Source: Loktanella sp. DSM 29012 (GTDB taxonomy: Bacteria; Pseudomonadota; Alphaproteobacteria; Rhodobacterales; Rhodobacteraceae). From it: DNA of 64,000 nt. Every line of letters begins with the position of its first letter. Position 1 is the first letter of the stretch. The stretch covers positions 186,001 to 250,000 of the forward strand of contig NZ_FOEJ01000004.1 in the NCBI RefSeq assembly GCF_900110705.1. The letters are read 5' to 3'. A program made the position numbers and the translations under genes. Of the stretch, positions 53,242-60,455 are shown one piece after another. Below the pieces are notes generated by a model. The model saw only the letters and a list, made by a program, of their open reading frames with translations, was not told the DNA's origin and ran no database searches.

Positions 53242-54102
53242 ATGACCCGCACCGTTTATCTGAATGGCGATTACCTGCCCGAACACGAGGCCAAGGTTTC
53301 GATCTTTGACCGCGGGTTCCTGATGTCCGACGGGATTTACGAGGTGACCAGCGTGCTGGATGGCAAGCTGATCGATTTTGACGGTCACGCGGTGCGGCTG
53401 CAACGCTCGCTGGATGAACTGGACATGGCCCATCCGTCGTCCAAGGATGACCTGCTCGAGGTGCACCGCGAACTGGTGCGCCGCAACGAGATCACCGACG
53501 GGATGATCTATCTGCAGATCACGCGCGGCAATCCCGGCGACCGCGACTTTGCCTATCCGCCCGCCGATACGCCGCCCACACTGGTGCTGTTCACGCAGGC
53601 GAAACCCGGCATGGCCGACAGCCCGATGGCGCAAACGGGCATGAAGGTGATCAGCATTGCCGACCAGCGCTGGGGGCGCCGCGACATCAAGACGGTGCAA
53701 CTGCTGTATCCGTCCATGGGCAAGATGATGGCCAAGGCGGCGGGCGCGGATGACGCCTGGATGGTCGAGGACGGTCACGTCACCGAAGGCACGTCCAACA
53801 ACGCCTATATCGTCAAGGGTAACACGATCATCACGCGCCACCTGGGCAACGAGATCCTGCATGGCATCACCCGTGCCGCTGTCCTGCGTTTCGCCCGCGA
53901 GGCCCAGATGAAGGTCGAGGAACGCAGTTTCACGATTCAAGAGGCGCTGGAGGCCGACGAGGCATTCATCACATCGGCCAGTACATTCGTCATGCCCGTG
54001 GTGGAACTGGACGGCACGGCGATCGGCACCGGCACCCCGGGGCCTGTCGCGACCCGTCTGCGCGAAATCTATCTGGAAGAAAGCCGCAAGGCCGCCGTCT
54101 GA
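53242..54102 (+). CDS. D-amino-acid aminotransferase
   Basis: This 286-residue fold-type IV PLP enzyme begins VYLNGDYLPEHEAKVSIFDRG, has the PLP lysine in RRDIKTVQLLYPSM and the cofactor stretch EDGHVTEGTSNNAYIV. It most resembles D-alanine/D-glutamate aminotransferases rather than branched-chain ones. It would move amino groups between D-alanine and D-glutamate. With dgcN-dgcA 2 kb upstream on the same strand it fits a D-amino-acid salvage locus now interrupted by the TPR gene. ATG 53242 follows AAAGGCCCGCC; the frame is open upstream antisense to the TPR gene. Confidence 0.88.
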   Translation: MTRTVYLNGDYLPEHEAKVSIFDRGFLMSDGIYEVTSVLDGKLIDFDGHAVRLQRSLDELDMAHPSSKDDLLEVHRELVRRNEITDGMIYLQITRGNPGDRDFAYPPADTPPTLVLFTQAKPGMADSPMAQTGMKVISIADQRWGRRDIKTVQLLYPSMGKMMAKAAGADDAWMVEDGHVTEGTSNNAYIVKGNTIITRHLGNEILHGITRAAVLRFAREAQMKVEERSFTIQEALEADEAFITSASTFVMPVVELDGTAIGTGTPGPVATRLREIYLEESRKAAV

Positions 54103-54189
54103 TTTTTGCCGACACGACGGACGGTTCCAAATCGTGCATTGTCGAATGGTCCTTGCCCACTATCCTTGATCCAGAGCAAGGAGGCCAAG

Positions 54190-54735
54190 ATGGCGACGAT
54201 CAAGGATACACCGACCCGCTACGGCGTCATTTCCCGCGTTCTGCACTGGGGCATGGCCCTGCTCTTTGCGGCGCAATTCGCTTCGGCTGCGGCCCGCGCC
54301 CTGCTGGAACGCGAAAATGCACTGCGCGAAACCCTCTGGAGCTATCACACCAACCTTGGTGCGACGCTTTTTGTCTTGGTCGCGCTGCGCGGCATATGGG
54401 GTCTGCTGAACATACCCAACCGTCCGCCGCACAGCGGTGCGGTCGGCACCGCTGCGGTGGCTGGTCACGTCGCGATCTATGTGCTGATGTTTCTGGTGCC
54501 GTTTACGCGCCTGCTGGCATCGGCCGGCAGCGAACGTGGCTTCAGCTATTTCGGCATTCCGATTTTCCCGGCGCGCGAAACTGAAATCGCCTGGATGCAA
54601 ATCCCGGCCAATTGGCACGGTGAAATGGGTTGGCTGCTGCTTGCCCTCATCGCAGGGCACATCGCCATGGCGATCGTCTGGCACGGGATCATCCAAAAGG
54701 ATCACACGCTGCAACGCATGACCGGCGGCCATTGA
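54190..54735 (+). CDS. Cytochrome b561-family protein
   Basis: This 181-residue protein has four membrane helices and the b561 (CybB-type) histidines: RVLHWGMAL, LWSYHTNLGA, VAGHVAIYVLM and LIAGHIAMAIVWH, able to bind two b haems. It passes electrons from the quinone pool in the inner membrane. ATG 54190 follows GGAGGCCA. Its stop overlaps the start of the NAD(P)HX dehydratase gene by one base (TGATG), a pairing with no obvious functional logic. Confidence 0.9.
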   Translation: MATIKDTPTRYGVISRVLHWGMALLFAAQFASAAARALLERENALRETLWSYHTNLGATLFVLVALRGIWGLLNIPNRPPHSGAVGTAAVAGHVAIYVLMFLVPFTRLLASAGSERGFSYFGIPIFPARETEIAWMQIPANWHGEMGWLLLALIAGHIAMAIVWHGIIQKDHTLQRMTGGH

Positions 54736-55604
54736 TGACGGCAGGGTTGCCTGACCTTGAGACATTCCGGATCACGGCGGATCATCGCGACCGGCTGGCA
54801 AAGTCGGGCCATCGCCACAAGTTCGATTATGGTCACGTGGTCGTCGGCGCTGGCCCTGCGTTGCGGGGTGGGGCCGCGCGGCTGGCAGCGCGCGCCGCGC
54901 TGCGGATCGGTTCAGGGCTGGTGACTGTGCTGGCACACCGGGATGCTGCCGATGCGCATGCCGCGCAACTGAACGCGATCATGCTGCAGACCTACGATCA
55001 AACGCCACGTTTCGCAGGGCAATTGGCGGTCCTTTCGCCTGATGCAATCTGCGTTGGTCCCAATTTCGGGACGTCGGTCACGGCGCGCGAGAAACTCAAC
55101 GTGGTCCTGTCGCAGAGCGTTCCGCTTTGCCTTGATGCGGATGCGATCACCATGATCGCCCAGGATCGTCAGGCGTTTTCGGCGCGCACCTCGGATCGGG
55201 TCGTTCTCACACCCCACGCCGGGGAACTGCGCCGACTGATCCCCGGCGCGTTTGACCGGACCGATTGCCGGGTGACGCTGGCCCGGACCGCTGCGCGTGA
55301 CCTTGGCTGTGTCGTCCTGTTCAAAGGTCCGGACACGCTGGTTGCACAGCCGGACGGCACCTGTGTCGTCGTCAGCTCTGACGGGATCCCGCATGCCGCA
55401 TGGCTGGCGACCGCTGGCGCTGGCGATGTGCTGGCCGGGTTCATCACGGGTTTGCTCGCACGTGGGTTTGCGCCAGCCTGTGCTGCGGCTCTCGGCGCGC
55501 ACCTTCACTTGCAGTGTGCCGCCATCGTGGGTCCAGGCCTCGTGTCAGAGGACTTGCCAGATGCGCTGCCACGCGTCCTTTCGGCCATGCTGTCAGAGCC
55601 TTAG
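54735..55604 (+). CDS. Stand-alone NAD(P)H-hydrate dehydratase domain protein
   Basis: This 289-residue ribokinase-like protein has YGHVVVGAGPALRGGAARLA, VLTPHAGELRRL, VLFKGPDTLVAQPDG and the ATP/anion loop WLATAGAGDVLAGFI, the ADP/ATP-dependent NAD(P)HX dehydratase (NnrD) signature. In most bacteria this domain is fused to the NnrE epimerase. Here the epimerase half is missing and the protein begins directly with the kinase-like fold. GGAG(S/P)ALR replaces the usual GS.GYTGA loop, so activity should be tested. It may instead be a divergent repair enzyme. Its stop overlaps that of the convergent DUF3140 gene (TTAG, 55601-55604). Confidence 0.78.
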   Translation: MTAGLPDLETFRITADHRDRLAKSGHRHKFDYGHVVVGAGPALRGGAARLAARAALRIGSGLVTVLAHRDAADAHAAQLNAIMLQTYDQTPRFAGQLAVLSPDAICVGPNFGTSVTAREKLNVVLSQSVPLCLDADAITMIAQDRQAFSARTSDRVVLTPHAGELRRLIPGAFDRTDCRVTLARTAARDLGCVVLFKGPDTLVAQPDGTCVVVSSDGIPHAAWLATAGAGDVLAGFITGLLARGFAPACAAALGAHLHLQCAAIVGPGLVSEDLPDALPRVLSAMLSEP

Positions 55605-55936
55605 TCTTCCAGCGGATCGTGCCCCCAATTCATCAGGCTATAGCGCCAATCGGAATGTGCGACATTATTGTCCGGCCCCCCCAGTGAGAGGTGACGTTTG
55701 ACGTAGCCCACGACCTTGGCCATGTGGTCCCACTGGTCGTCCGTCAGCGCGTCCTTGTTGGTACGTTTGATCTCGACGATGCGACGACCGGATGCGTGGC
55801 CGGTGCTCTCGCCGCTATCGCTGTCACCGACTGATTTGCTCTCGTCTGTCTTCAGCCAGTCTTCCAGCTCTTGCGGTGCCATATTGACCAGATCGCACCA
55901 CTCGTCCCAGATCGTTTCCTTGGATTTTGATGACAT
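55601..55936 (-). CDS. DUF3140 domain protein
   Basis: This 111-residue protein fits DUF3140: IWDEWCDLVNMAPQELEDWL, an acidic linker with KSVGDSDSGESTGHASGR, then RIVEIKRTNKDALTDDQWDH and a closing MAKVVGYVKRHLSLGGP. Function is unknown; related short proteins are seen in salt- or stress-linked loci. AGGAGA precedes ATG 55936 (MSSKSKETIW). It follows the BciB-like gene on the minus strand 22 bases downstream of that gene's stop, so co-transcription is likely. Confidence 0.82.
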   Translation of the reverse strand: MSSKSKETIWDEWCDLVNMAPQELEDWLKTDESKSVGDSDSGESTGHASGRRIVEIKRTNKDALTDDQWDHMAKVVGYVKRHLSLGGPDNNVAHSDWRYSLMNWGHDPLED

Positions 55937-55958
55937 GCCATTCTCCTGTGTTGCGGGA

Positions 55959-57182
55959 TCAAGGCGTGCCGTCATCCTTTTGTTCCCCCGCCTGGGGTGT
56001 CAGGTCGTAGGGGGCGGCGATCCGCCAGACGTGACCGGGGATCATGTTCTTCATCTTGGCCGGTGCGGCCCGTCGCAGATGCAGGATCGATTCTGCGGCC
56101 TTCATCTCGAGCCGCGCGCGGGCGAATTCTAGCCCCTTGGGTCCGATGCGTGGCATCAGCCAGCCCATGACGGGGCGCAGCCAGTCCGGCATCCGGCGCA
56201 GCGGCAAACCGCCCGCAGCCAGCCGCGTATTCGCGATGAACCCCGCCACGGAACTGCGCCGCTTGCCCCGCGACCCCGGTGCCGCCAATTGCACGGCATC
56301 CCCCAGACCTGCCAGCATCTCTGCCCCACGCGCGTTGCGCACGATCAGCCATTGTTCGCCTTCACCCGCCATGTAGCCGACGGTGATATCCGCCAAACGG
56401 TTCGTGTAGTCGACGCAGGTCCGGCAGGTCAGCGGGAAAAAATCATCCGGCAGATCCGAAATCGGCAGCTTCAGAAACGGGATCAAGCGACGGCTGTGGT
56501 CACGAAACCGCAGCTCTACATGGAAATCCGCGCGAAATTCCAGATAGGTCACCTCGTCCGGCCGGTCCGTCAGCCTGCCCAGGAAATCATGGAAATTGGC
56601 GGTTGTCGTGTTGTCCGAACAGGGCGTGCCGATGACATACAGCCTCTCCAGCCCCAGCCCCAGCCGCGCCTCGATCGCTCGCAGGGCATAGACCTGACAG
56701 GGTATGCCGACGACCGCGATTCGCCTGTGACCTGCCGCAATCGCGGGCTCCAGTGCGGCCAGCAGCGGCGCATAGCCCATGCGCATGCCGCGCGCGCGTA
56801 TCAAGTCGTCCGGTTCGGTCAGGATTGCGGGCACCGGTGCCCAGCGATCCTCTGCGTCCGGGACACAGGCCAGCACCGCGTCCACTATGCCGCGCCGCAA
56901 CAGATCAGCCGCCAGTGAGGTGGTAATCCCGGTCCATTGCGCCCCATCTCGCGGATGCACCATTGCGGCACGATACATCGCCTGCGTCACCCCAAAAAAC
57001 GCCTCGTCCCCCGAATGTGCCGCATCACGCCCGTGAACCTGCCGTTCCAGGCGTGGATAATCGGGTGCGATGAACTGGCAGGCTGCCCCGCAGGCGCCGG
57101 GATCGGCCATCCGACTGACCCCGCAATCGGTGCAAAGGCTGCGGGGCGCGGCATCGCGCAGGGTGTCGGGTGTCATGTCCAT
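55959..57182 (-). CDS. Fe-S flavoprotein of the FrhB family, BciB-like
   Basis: This 407-residue protein has an N-terminal cysteine cluster (LCTDCGVSRMADPGACGAAC), then LERQVHGRDAAHSGDEAFFG, GAQWTGITTSLA, VVGIPCQVYALRAIEARLGL, LYVIGTPCSDNTT, CRTCVDYTNRLADITVGYM and GPKGLEFARARLE. These closely follow, from memory, the ferredoxin-dependent divinyl chlorophyllide 8-vinyl reductase BciB and related F420-hydrogenase beta-like proteins. It could reduce the 8-vinyl group in bacteriochlorophyll synthesis if the host is phototrophic. No other photosynthesis gene is in the window, so a different substrate is possible. Start 57182 (MDMTPDTLRD) was chosen over the longer frame. Confidence 0.8.
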   Translation of the reverse strand: MDMTPDTLRDAAPRSLCTDCGVSRMADPGACGAACQFIAPDYPRLERQVHGRDAAHSGDEAFFGVTQAMYRAAMVHPRDGAQWTGITTSLAADLLRRGIVDAVLACVPDAEDRWAPVPAILTEPDDLIRARGMRMGYAPLLAALEPAIAAGHRRIAVVGIPCQVYALRAIEARLGLGLERLYVIGTPCSDNTTTANFHDFLGRLTDRPDEVTYLEFRADFHVELRFRDHSRRLIPFLKLPISDLPDDFFPLTCRTCVDYTNRLADITVGYMAGEGEQWLIVRNARGAEMLAGLGDAVQLAAPGSRGKRRSSVAGFIANTRLAAGGLPLRRMPDWLRPVMGWLMPRIGPKGLEFARARLEMKAAESILHLRRAAPAKMKNMIPGHVWRIAAPYDLTPQAGEQKDDGTP

Positions 57183-57226
57183 CCGCAAACCTTGCCCCGC
57201 GCCGGGCCAAGTTGAAAGCCGCTCAG

Positions 57227-57248
57227 CATCATCTTGCCGAAAATACTC
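57227..57248 (-). repeat. Dispersed intergenic element, copy 8 (GGCAAGATGATG type)
   Basis: On the minus strand: GTATTTTCGGCAAGATGATG, about 45 bases before the BciB-like gene start. The CCTCCGGCGGG arm is absent and replaced by the palindrome-rich region 57249-57316. Confidence 0.7.
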
Positions 57249-57266
57249 ACAGGGCGCACAGCGCCC

Positions 57267-57316
57267 CCGCATTTTCGCGAAAATGCGGAACCGCCCGATT
57301 TTTCGCGAAAAATCGG
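57267..57316. repeat. Two adjacent perfect 22-bp palindromes
   Basis: 57267-57288 (arms CCGCATTTTCG / CGAAAATGCGG) and 57295-57316 (arms CCGATTTTTCG / CGAAAAATCGG) are each perfect loopless palindromes sharing the centre TTTTCGCGAAAA and separated by 6 bases. The second abuts the mbfA stop codon. They could be a cruciform or terminator, or a protein-binding site. Confidence 0.85.
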
Positions 57317-58294
57317 CTATCCCGCCCCGATCAACGCACCCGCACCGAACACCAGCGCGCCGCCCAGAACCACCTGGAACGCCGCGCGCAGGAACGGCGT
57401 CTGCATATAGCGGTTCTGGATCCAGGCTATCGCCCAGAGTTCGACAAACACAACGATCATCGCGATGATCGTGGCCGTCCAGAAATCCGGGATCAGATAG
57501 GGCAGGGCGTGACCCAGTCCGCCCACAGTCGTCATGACGCCCGCCGCGATTCCACGCTTCAGCGGTGATCCCCGCCCCGAAATCTGGCCATCGTCAGACG
57601 CAGCCTCGGTAAAGCCCATGGAAATACCGGCACCGATACTCGCGGCAAGTCCAACCAGGAATGTCGTATGCGTATCCTGCGTCGCAAAGGCGGTGGCAAA
57701 GATCGGGGCCAGCGTGCTGACCGATCCGTCCATCAGGCCGGCAAGTCCCGGCTGCACCCATGTCAGCACGAATTGCCGGTGGGCTGCGGCGTCTTCCTCG
57801 CTCAGTGCCGTGGCACCCAGATTGTCGCGTGTCAGTTGGTCGGCGGTTTCGATATGGCCACTCTCTGCGGCGGCCAGATCTCCCAGCAGCCGCCGCGTCG
57901 CCGCATCCGTCGTTGCCTGCGCCGCGTGCGTGTAAAACCGTGCGGCATCCCGTTCCATCTGGCTGGCCTGCGCACGGATCGTTTCCAGTGGCAGATTGGC
58001 CGTCAGCCACACCGGGCGGCGCGCGTAGAACCCGGATACATGTTCGCGCCGGATCAGGGGGATCACCTCGCCGAACCGGTCGCGGTGCAGATCAATCAGC
58101 CGCCTGCGATGTCCATCCTCTTCGGCTGCCATTCCGTCGAACACGGCCGCGCTGGCCGGATAATCGGCGCGCAGCATCTCGGCGTAGCTGCGGTAGATCC
58201 GCCCGTCATCCTCCTCAGAGGAGATGGCAAGCGCCAGCACTTCCTGTTCGGTCAGATCGGCAAAACGGCGGCGCTGGTTGAAACCGGGTATCAT
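57317..58294 (-). CDS. mbfA: Membrane-bound ferritin-like iron exporter
   Basis: This 325-residue protein joins an N-terminal ferritin/rubrerythrin-like domain (about 1-165) to a C-terminal VIT1/CCC1-type membrane domain (about 180-325). The ferritin-like part holds metal-ligand Glu/His in ISSEEDDGRIYRSYAEML, AAEEDGHRR and AAAESGHIETA. The membrane part has LAGLMDGSVSTLAPIFATAF, GLAASIGAGISMGFTEAASD and further helices. This is the MbfA architecture, which exports Fe2+ and protects against iron and peroxide. AAGGAG precedes the ATG. A perfect Irr-type box lies 13 bases upstream of the start codon, matching Irr repression of mbfA known in rhizobia. Confidence 0.93.
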   Translation of the reverse strand: MIPGFNQRRRFADLTEQEVLALAISSEEDDGRIYRSYAEMLRADYPASAAVFDGMAAEEDGHRRRLIDLHRDRFGEVIPLIRREHVSGFYARRPVWLTANLPLETIRAQASQMERDAARFYTHAAQATTDAATRRLLGDLAAAESGHIETADQLTRDNLGATALSEEDAAAHRQFVLTWVQPGLAGLMDGSVSTLAPIFATAFATQDTHTTFLVGLAASIGAGISMGFTEAASDDGQISGRGSPLKRGIAAGVMTTVGGLGHALPYLIPDFWTATIIAMIVVFVELWAIAWIQNRYMQTPFLRAAFQVVLGGALVFGAGALIGAG

Positions 58295-58306
58295 GACGGC
58301 TCCTTG

Positions 58307-58323
58307 TTTAGAATAATTCTAAA
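58307..58323. promoter_or_regulatory. Irr box (ICE motif) upstream of mbfA
   Basis: TTTAGAATAATTCTAAA is a perfect palindrome with 7-base arms and matches the alphaproteobacterial iron-control element TTTAGAA-N3-TTCTAAA bound by Irr. It lies 12 bases upstream of the mbfA start codon on the minus strand, so binding would block transcription or early elongation under iron limitation. Confidence 0.88.
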
Positions 58324-58352
58324 ATAGCCGAAATCCGCGCCTGCACAAGCCC

Positions 58353-59072
58353 TCAGTCCAGCCGGCGCACCTCCAGGTGGTTGCCCTGTCGCTGTGCCAC
58401 CTCGAACCGGCCCGATTTGCGCAACAGGTCGGACAGCTTTGCGCTGCCATAAGTGCGGGGATCGAATTCGGGTGTCGCGCTGACCAGATATTGGCCCAGC
58501 TGCCCCAGCGTGTACCAATCCGCATCCGGATCGATCGACCGCATCGCAGCCAACACCAGCGGGATCACGTCCTGCGGGGCCTCTTTTGTTTCCCCCTTTG
58601 GGCCGTCGCTGGGGGTCGGGGTGGTCTCTGCCGTATCGCCCAGGTTCTCGACAAAGATGAACCGCTTGCACGCGCGCCGGAACGCATCCGGCGTCTTCTT
58701 TTGCCCGATCCCGTAAACATCCACCCCCTGTTCGCGGATCCGCGCGGCCAGCGACGTGAAATCACTGTCGGAACTGACCAGAACGAATCCCTGGAACCGG
58801 TCGGTGTGCAACAGATCCATGGCATCGATCACCAGTGCGATATCGCTGGAATTCTTGCCGGTGGTATAGGCCGGCGACTGCTGCGGGTTCAGCCCGTGTT
58901 CCAGCAACACCCGGTTCCATCCGGCCAGCTGGTTACTGGCAAAATCCCCGTAGATCCGCCGCACCGATGCCTCGCCAAAGCGCGCCACCTCCTCGAATAT
59001 CGCGGCGGCATGTTTGGGGCTGGTGTTGTCGGCATCGATCAGCACGGCCAGCAGCGGGCGTTTGTCGGGCAT
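58353..59072 (-). CDS. NYN-domain nuclease with OST-HTH/LOTUS domain
   Basis: This 239-residue protein has an N-terminal NYN (LabA/DUF88, PIN-like) domain: LLAVLIDADNTSPKHAAAIF, DFASNQLAGWNRVLLEHGLN, SSDIALVIDAMDLL and VLVSSDSDFTSLAARIREQG, with the acidic residues expected for metal-dependent RNA cleavage. After a linker of about 25 residues comes an OST-HTH/LOTUS-like domain (IPLVLAAMRSIDPDADWYTL to the end), which binds RNA. Together they suggest a ribonuclease acting on structured RNA. GAGGA precedes ATG 59072. It is 30 bases beyond the Irr box and separately transcribed from mbfA. Confidence 0.88.
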   Translation of the reverse strand: MPDKRPLLAVLIDADNTSPKHAAAIFEEVARFGEASVRRIYGDFASNQLAGWNRVLLEHGLNPQQSPAYTTGKNSSDIALVIDAMDLLHTDRFQGFVLVSSDSDFTSLAARIREQGVDVYGIGQKKTPDAFRRACKRFIFVENLGDTAETTPTPSDGPKGETKEAPQDVIPLVLAAMRSIDPDADWYTLGQLGQYLVSATPEFDPRTYGSAKLSDLLRKSGRFEVAQRQGNHLEVRRLD

Positions 59073-59248
59073 TGGGTCATCCTCGTGTTTCACCCCAGAC
59101 TTAGCGCAGGCGCGCAAAACCCGCCAGCCATCCGCAAAACGCATTGAAACAGAAAAATTCCCGCACTCTCTGAAACTCTTTCCGGCACCCTGACGTGGTT
59201 TCTCCAATCGCCGGCACAACCGTCGGCATAAACTTTGGGAAGAACACC

Positions 59249-60103
59249 ATGACAATGAAAACGACAGCCATCGCCACAATCGCAGCCGCAACACTCGCAG
59301 GTCCGGCCTTTGCCGCGGCCCACGCCGGCACAATGGGCTATGCCCTGGCCGAGGACGGCGCGACGCTCGTCACCATGGCCGATATCGCAGCCCCCGGAGA
59401 GGTGCAGACCTTTGCGCTGGACACACCGCTGCGCGCCATCGCCTACCGCCCGGTTACGGGCCAGCTGCTGGGTTTCGCAGACGGCACGATCTATGACATC
59501 GACGCCACCACCGGCGCGCTGACCGATCTGGGTGCCACATTCGCGGACGACGCCATGATCGGCGAAGGTGCGGTTGCATTCGACTTCAACAACCAGATCG
59601 ACGCCGTGCGCCTGGTGGGTGAGGACGGTGCGAACCTCGTCTATTTCCCCGAAGGTTTCGGTGACGCGGACGAGCGTGCGAATTCCGTCCTGCGCTTTAC
59701 CGATGCGTTCTACCTGGACAGTGACGCAAACGCCGGCACGACGCCCGCCATCTTTGCGAACGCCTACACAAACGCGATCCCCGGCGCGACGGCAGAGTCG
59801 ACAGCACAATACGCCATCGACGCAGGCACCGACGCGCTGGTCACACTGGCCAACAACGCGGGTGAGCTGGCAACCGTCGGCGCACTGACCCTGGACGGAG
59901 AGGCCGTTGACGTCACCGCCATGGGCGGCTTTGACATCGTGTCCGCGACCGAGGGCGACGACATGGCTTATGCCGTGCTGCAAACCGAAGGGTCCGAGAC
60001 CGCAGGCCTCTACCTCGTGGACCTGACCTCGGGTGCCCTGACCAACCTCGCCGACCTCGGCATGGGCGGGTTCACCGGGTTTGCGGCCTCCAAAGGCATG
60101 TAA
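59249..60103 (+). CDS. Exported DUF4394 protein
   Basis: This 284-residue precursor has a signal peptide (TAIATIAAATLAGPAFAAAH). The DUF4394 beta-propeller-like domain follows (YALAEDGATLVTMADIAAPG, then LRAIAYRPVTGQLLGFADGT and VGEDGANLVYFPEG). Family members are secreted or periplasmic; function is unknown. ATG 59249 (MTMKTT) follows GGGAAGAAC, and ATG 59255 is an alternative. No sigma/anti-sigma gene is adjacent, unlike some DUF4394 loci. It is followed by a strong hairpin at 60149. Confidence 0.87.
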   Translation: MTMKTTAIATIAAATLAGPAFAAAHAGTMGYALAEDGATLVTMADIAAPGEVQTFALDTPLRAIAYRPVTGQLLGFADGTIYDIDATTGALTDLGATFADDAMIGEGAVAFDFNNQIDAVRLVGEDGANLVYFPEGFGDADERANSVLRFTDAFYLDSDANAGTTPAIFANAYTNAIPGATAESTAQYAIDAGTDALVTLANNAGELATVGALTLDGEAVDVTAMGGFDIVSATEGDDMAYAVLQTEGSETAGLYLVDLTSGALTNLADLGMGGFTGFAASKGM

Positions 60104-60148
60104 CCTCCGACAGACGGACTTTCCCGGACCGTCCATCGGATGCAAAGA

Positions 60149-60180
60149 CGCCCTCGGCCAGACTGGCCGGGGGCGATTTT
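60149..60180 (+). terminator. Terminator after the DUF4394 gene
   Basis: CGCCCTCGGCCA (60149-60160), loop GAC and TGGCCGGGGGCG (60164-60175) form a 12-bp stem with one T-G pair, followed by ATTTT. Confidence 0.85.
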
Positions 60181-60403
60181 GGTTTGGGGGTGAGGCGAAA
60201 AGGTGTATCAGTCGCCAACGGCCCATAACCGACCTTTGCGGCGTGACCGGGTGCTTTTCAACTTCAACGCTTCGATAGCGCAATCTGGAGACTCCGGCTT
60301 TTGCCACAGCGTCGGCTCGGCTCAAGTAATGCTTACACTAAATCAACACATCAGCCTGTGGCGACAAGTCTACGGGTTCTATAGAGTTGCACTGTTGAGA
60401 ATT
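60181..60403. other. Non-coding stretch at the left edge of a small accessory island
   Basis: I see no convincing gene, tRNA or repeat on either strand here. The sequence is somewhat less GC-rich than its surroundings. Short open frames at 60203-60469 (plus) lack a ribosome-binding site and have unbiased codons. Confidence 0.5.
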
Positions 60404-60437
60404 GTCGTGCCCAGCAAACGCTGCCACAGGGCACGAC
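60404..60437 (-). terminator. Stem-loop after the small-protein genes
   Basis: GTCGTGCCC (60404-60412) pairs perfectly with GGGCACGAC (60429-60437). The 16-base loop can form an inner CAGC/GCTG stem. It lies 19 bases after the 53-residue gene on the minus strand and has no T tract. Confidence 0.45.
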
Positions 60438-60455
60438 GCTCCCAACCGAAAAGGA

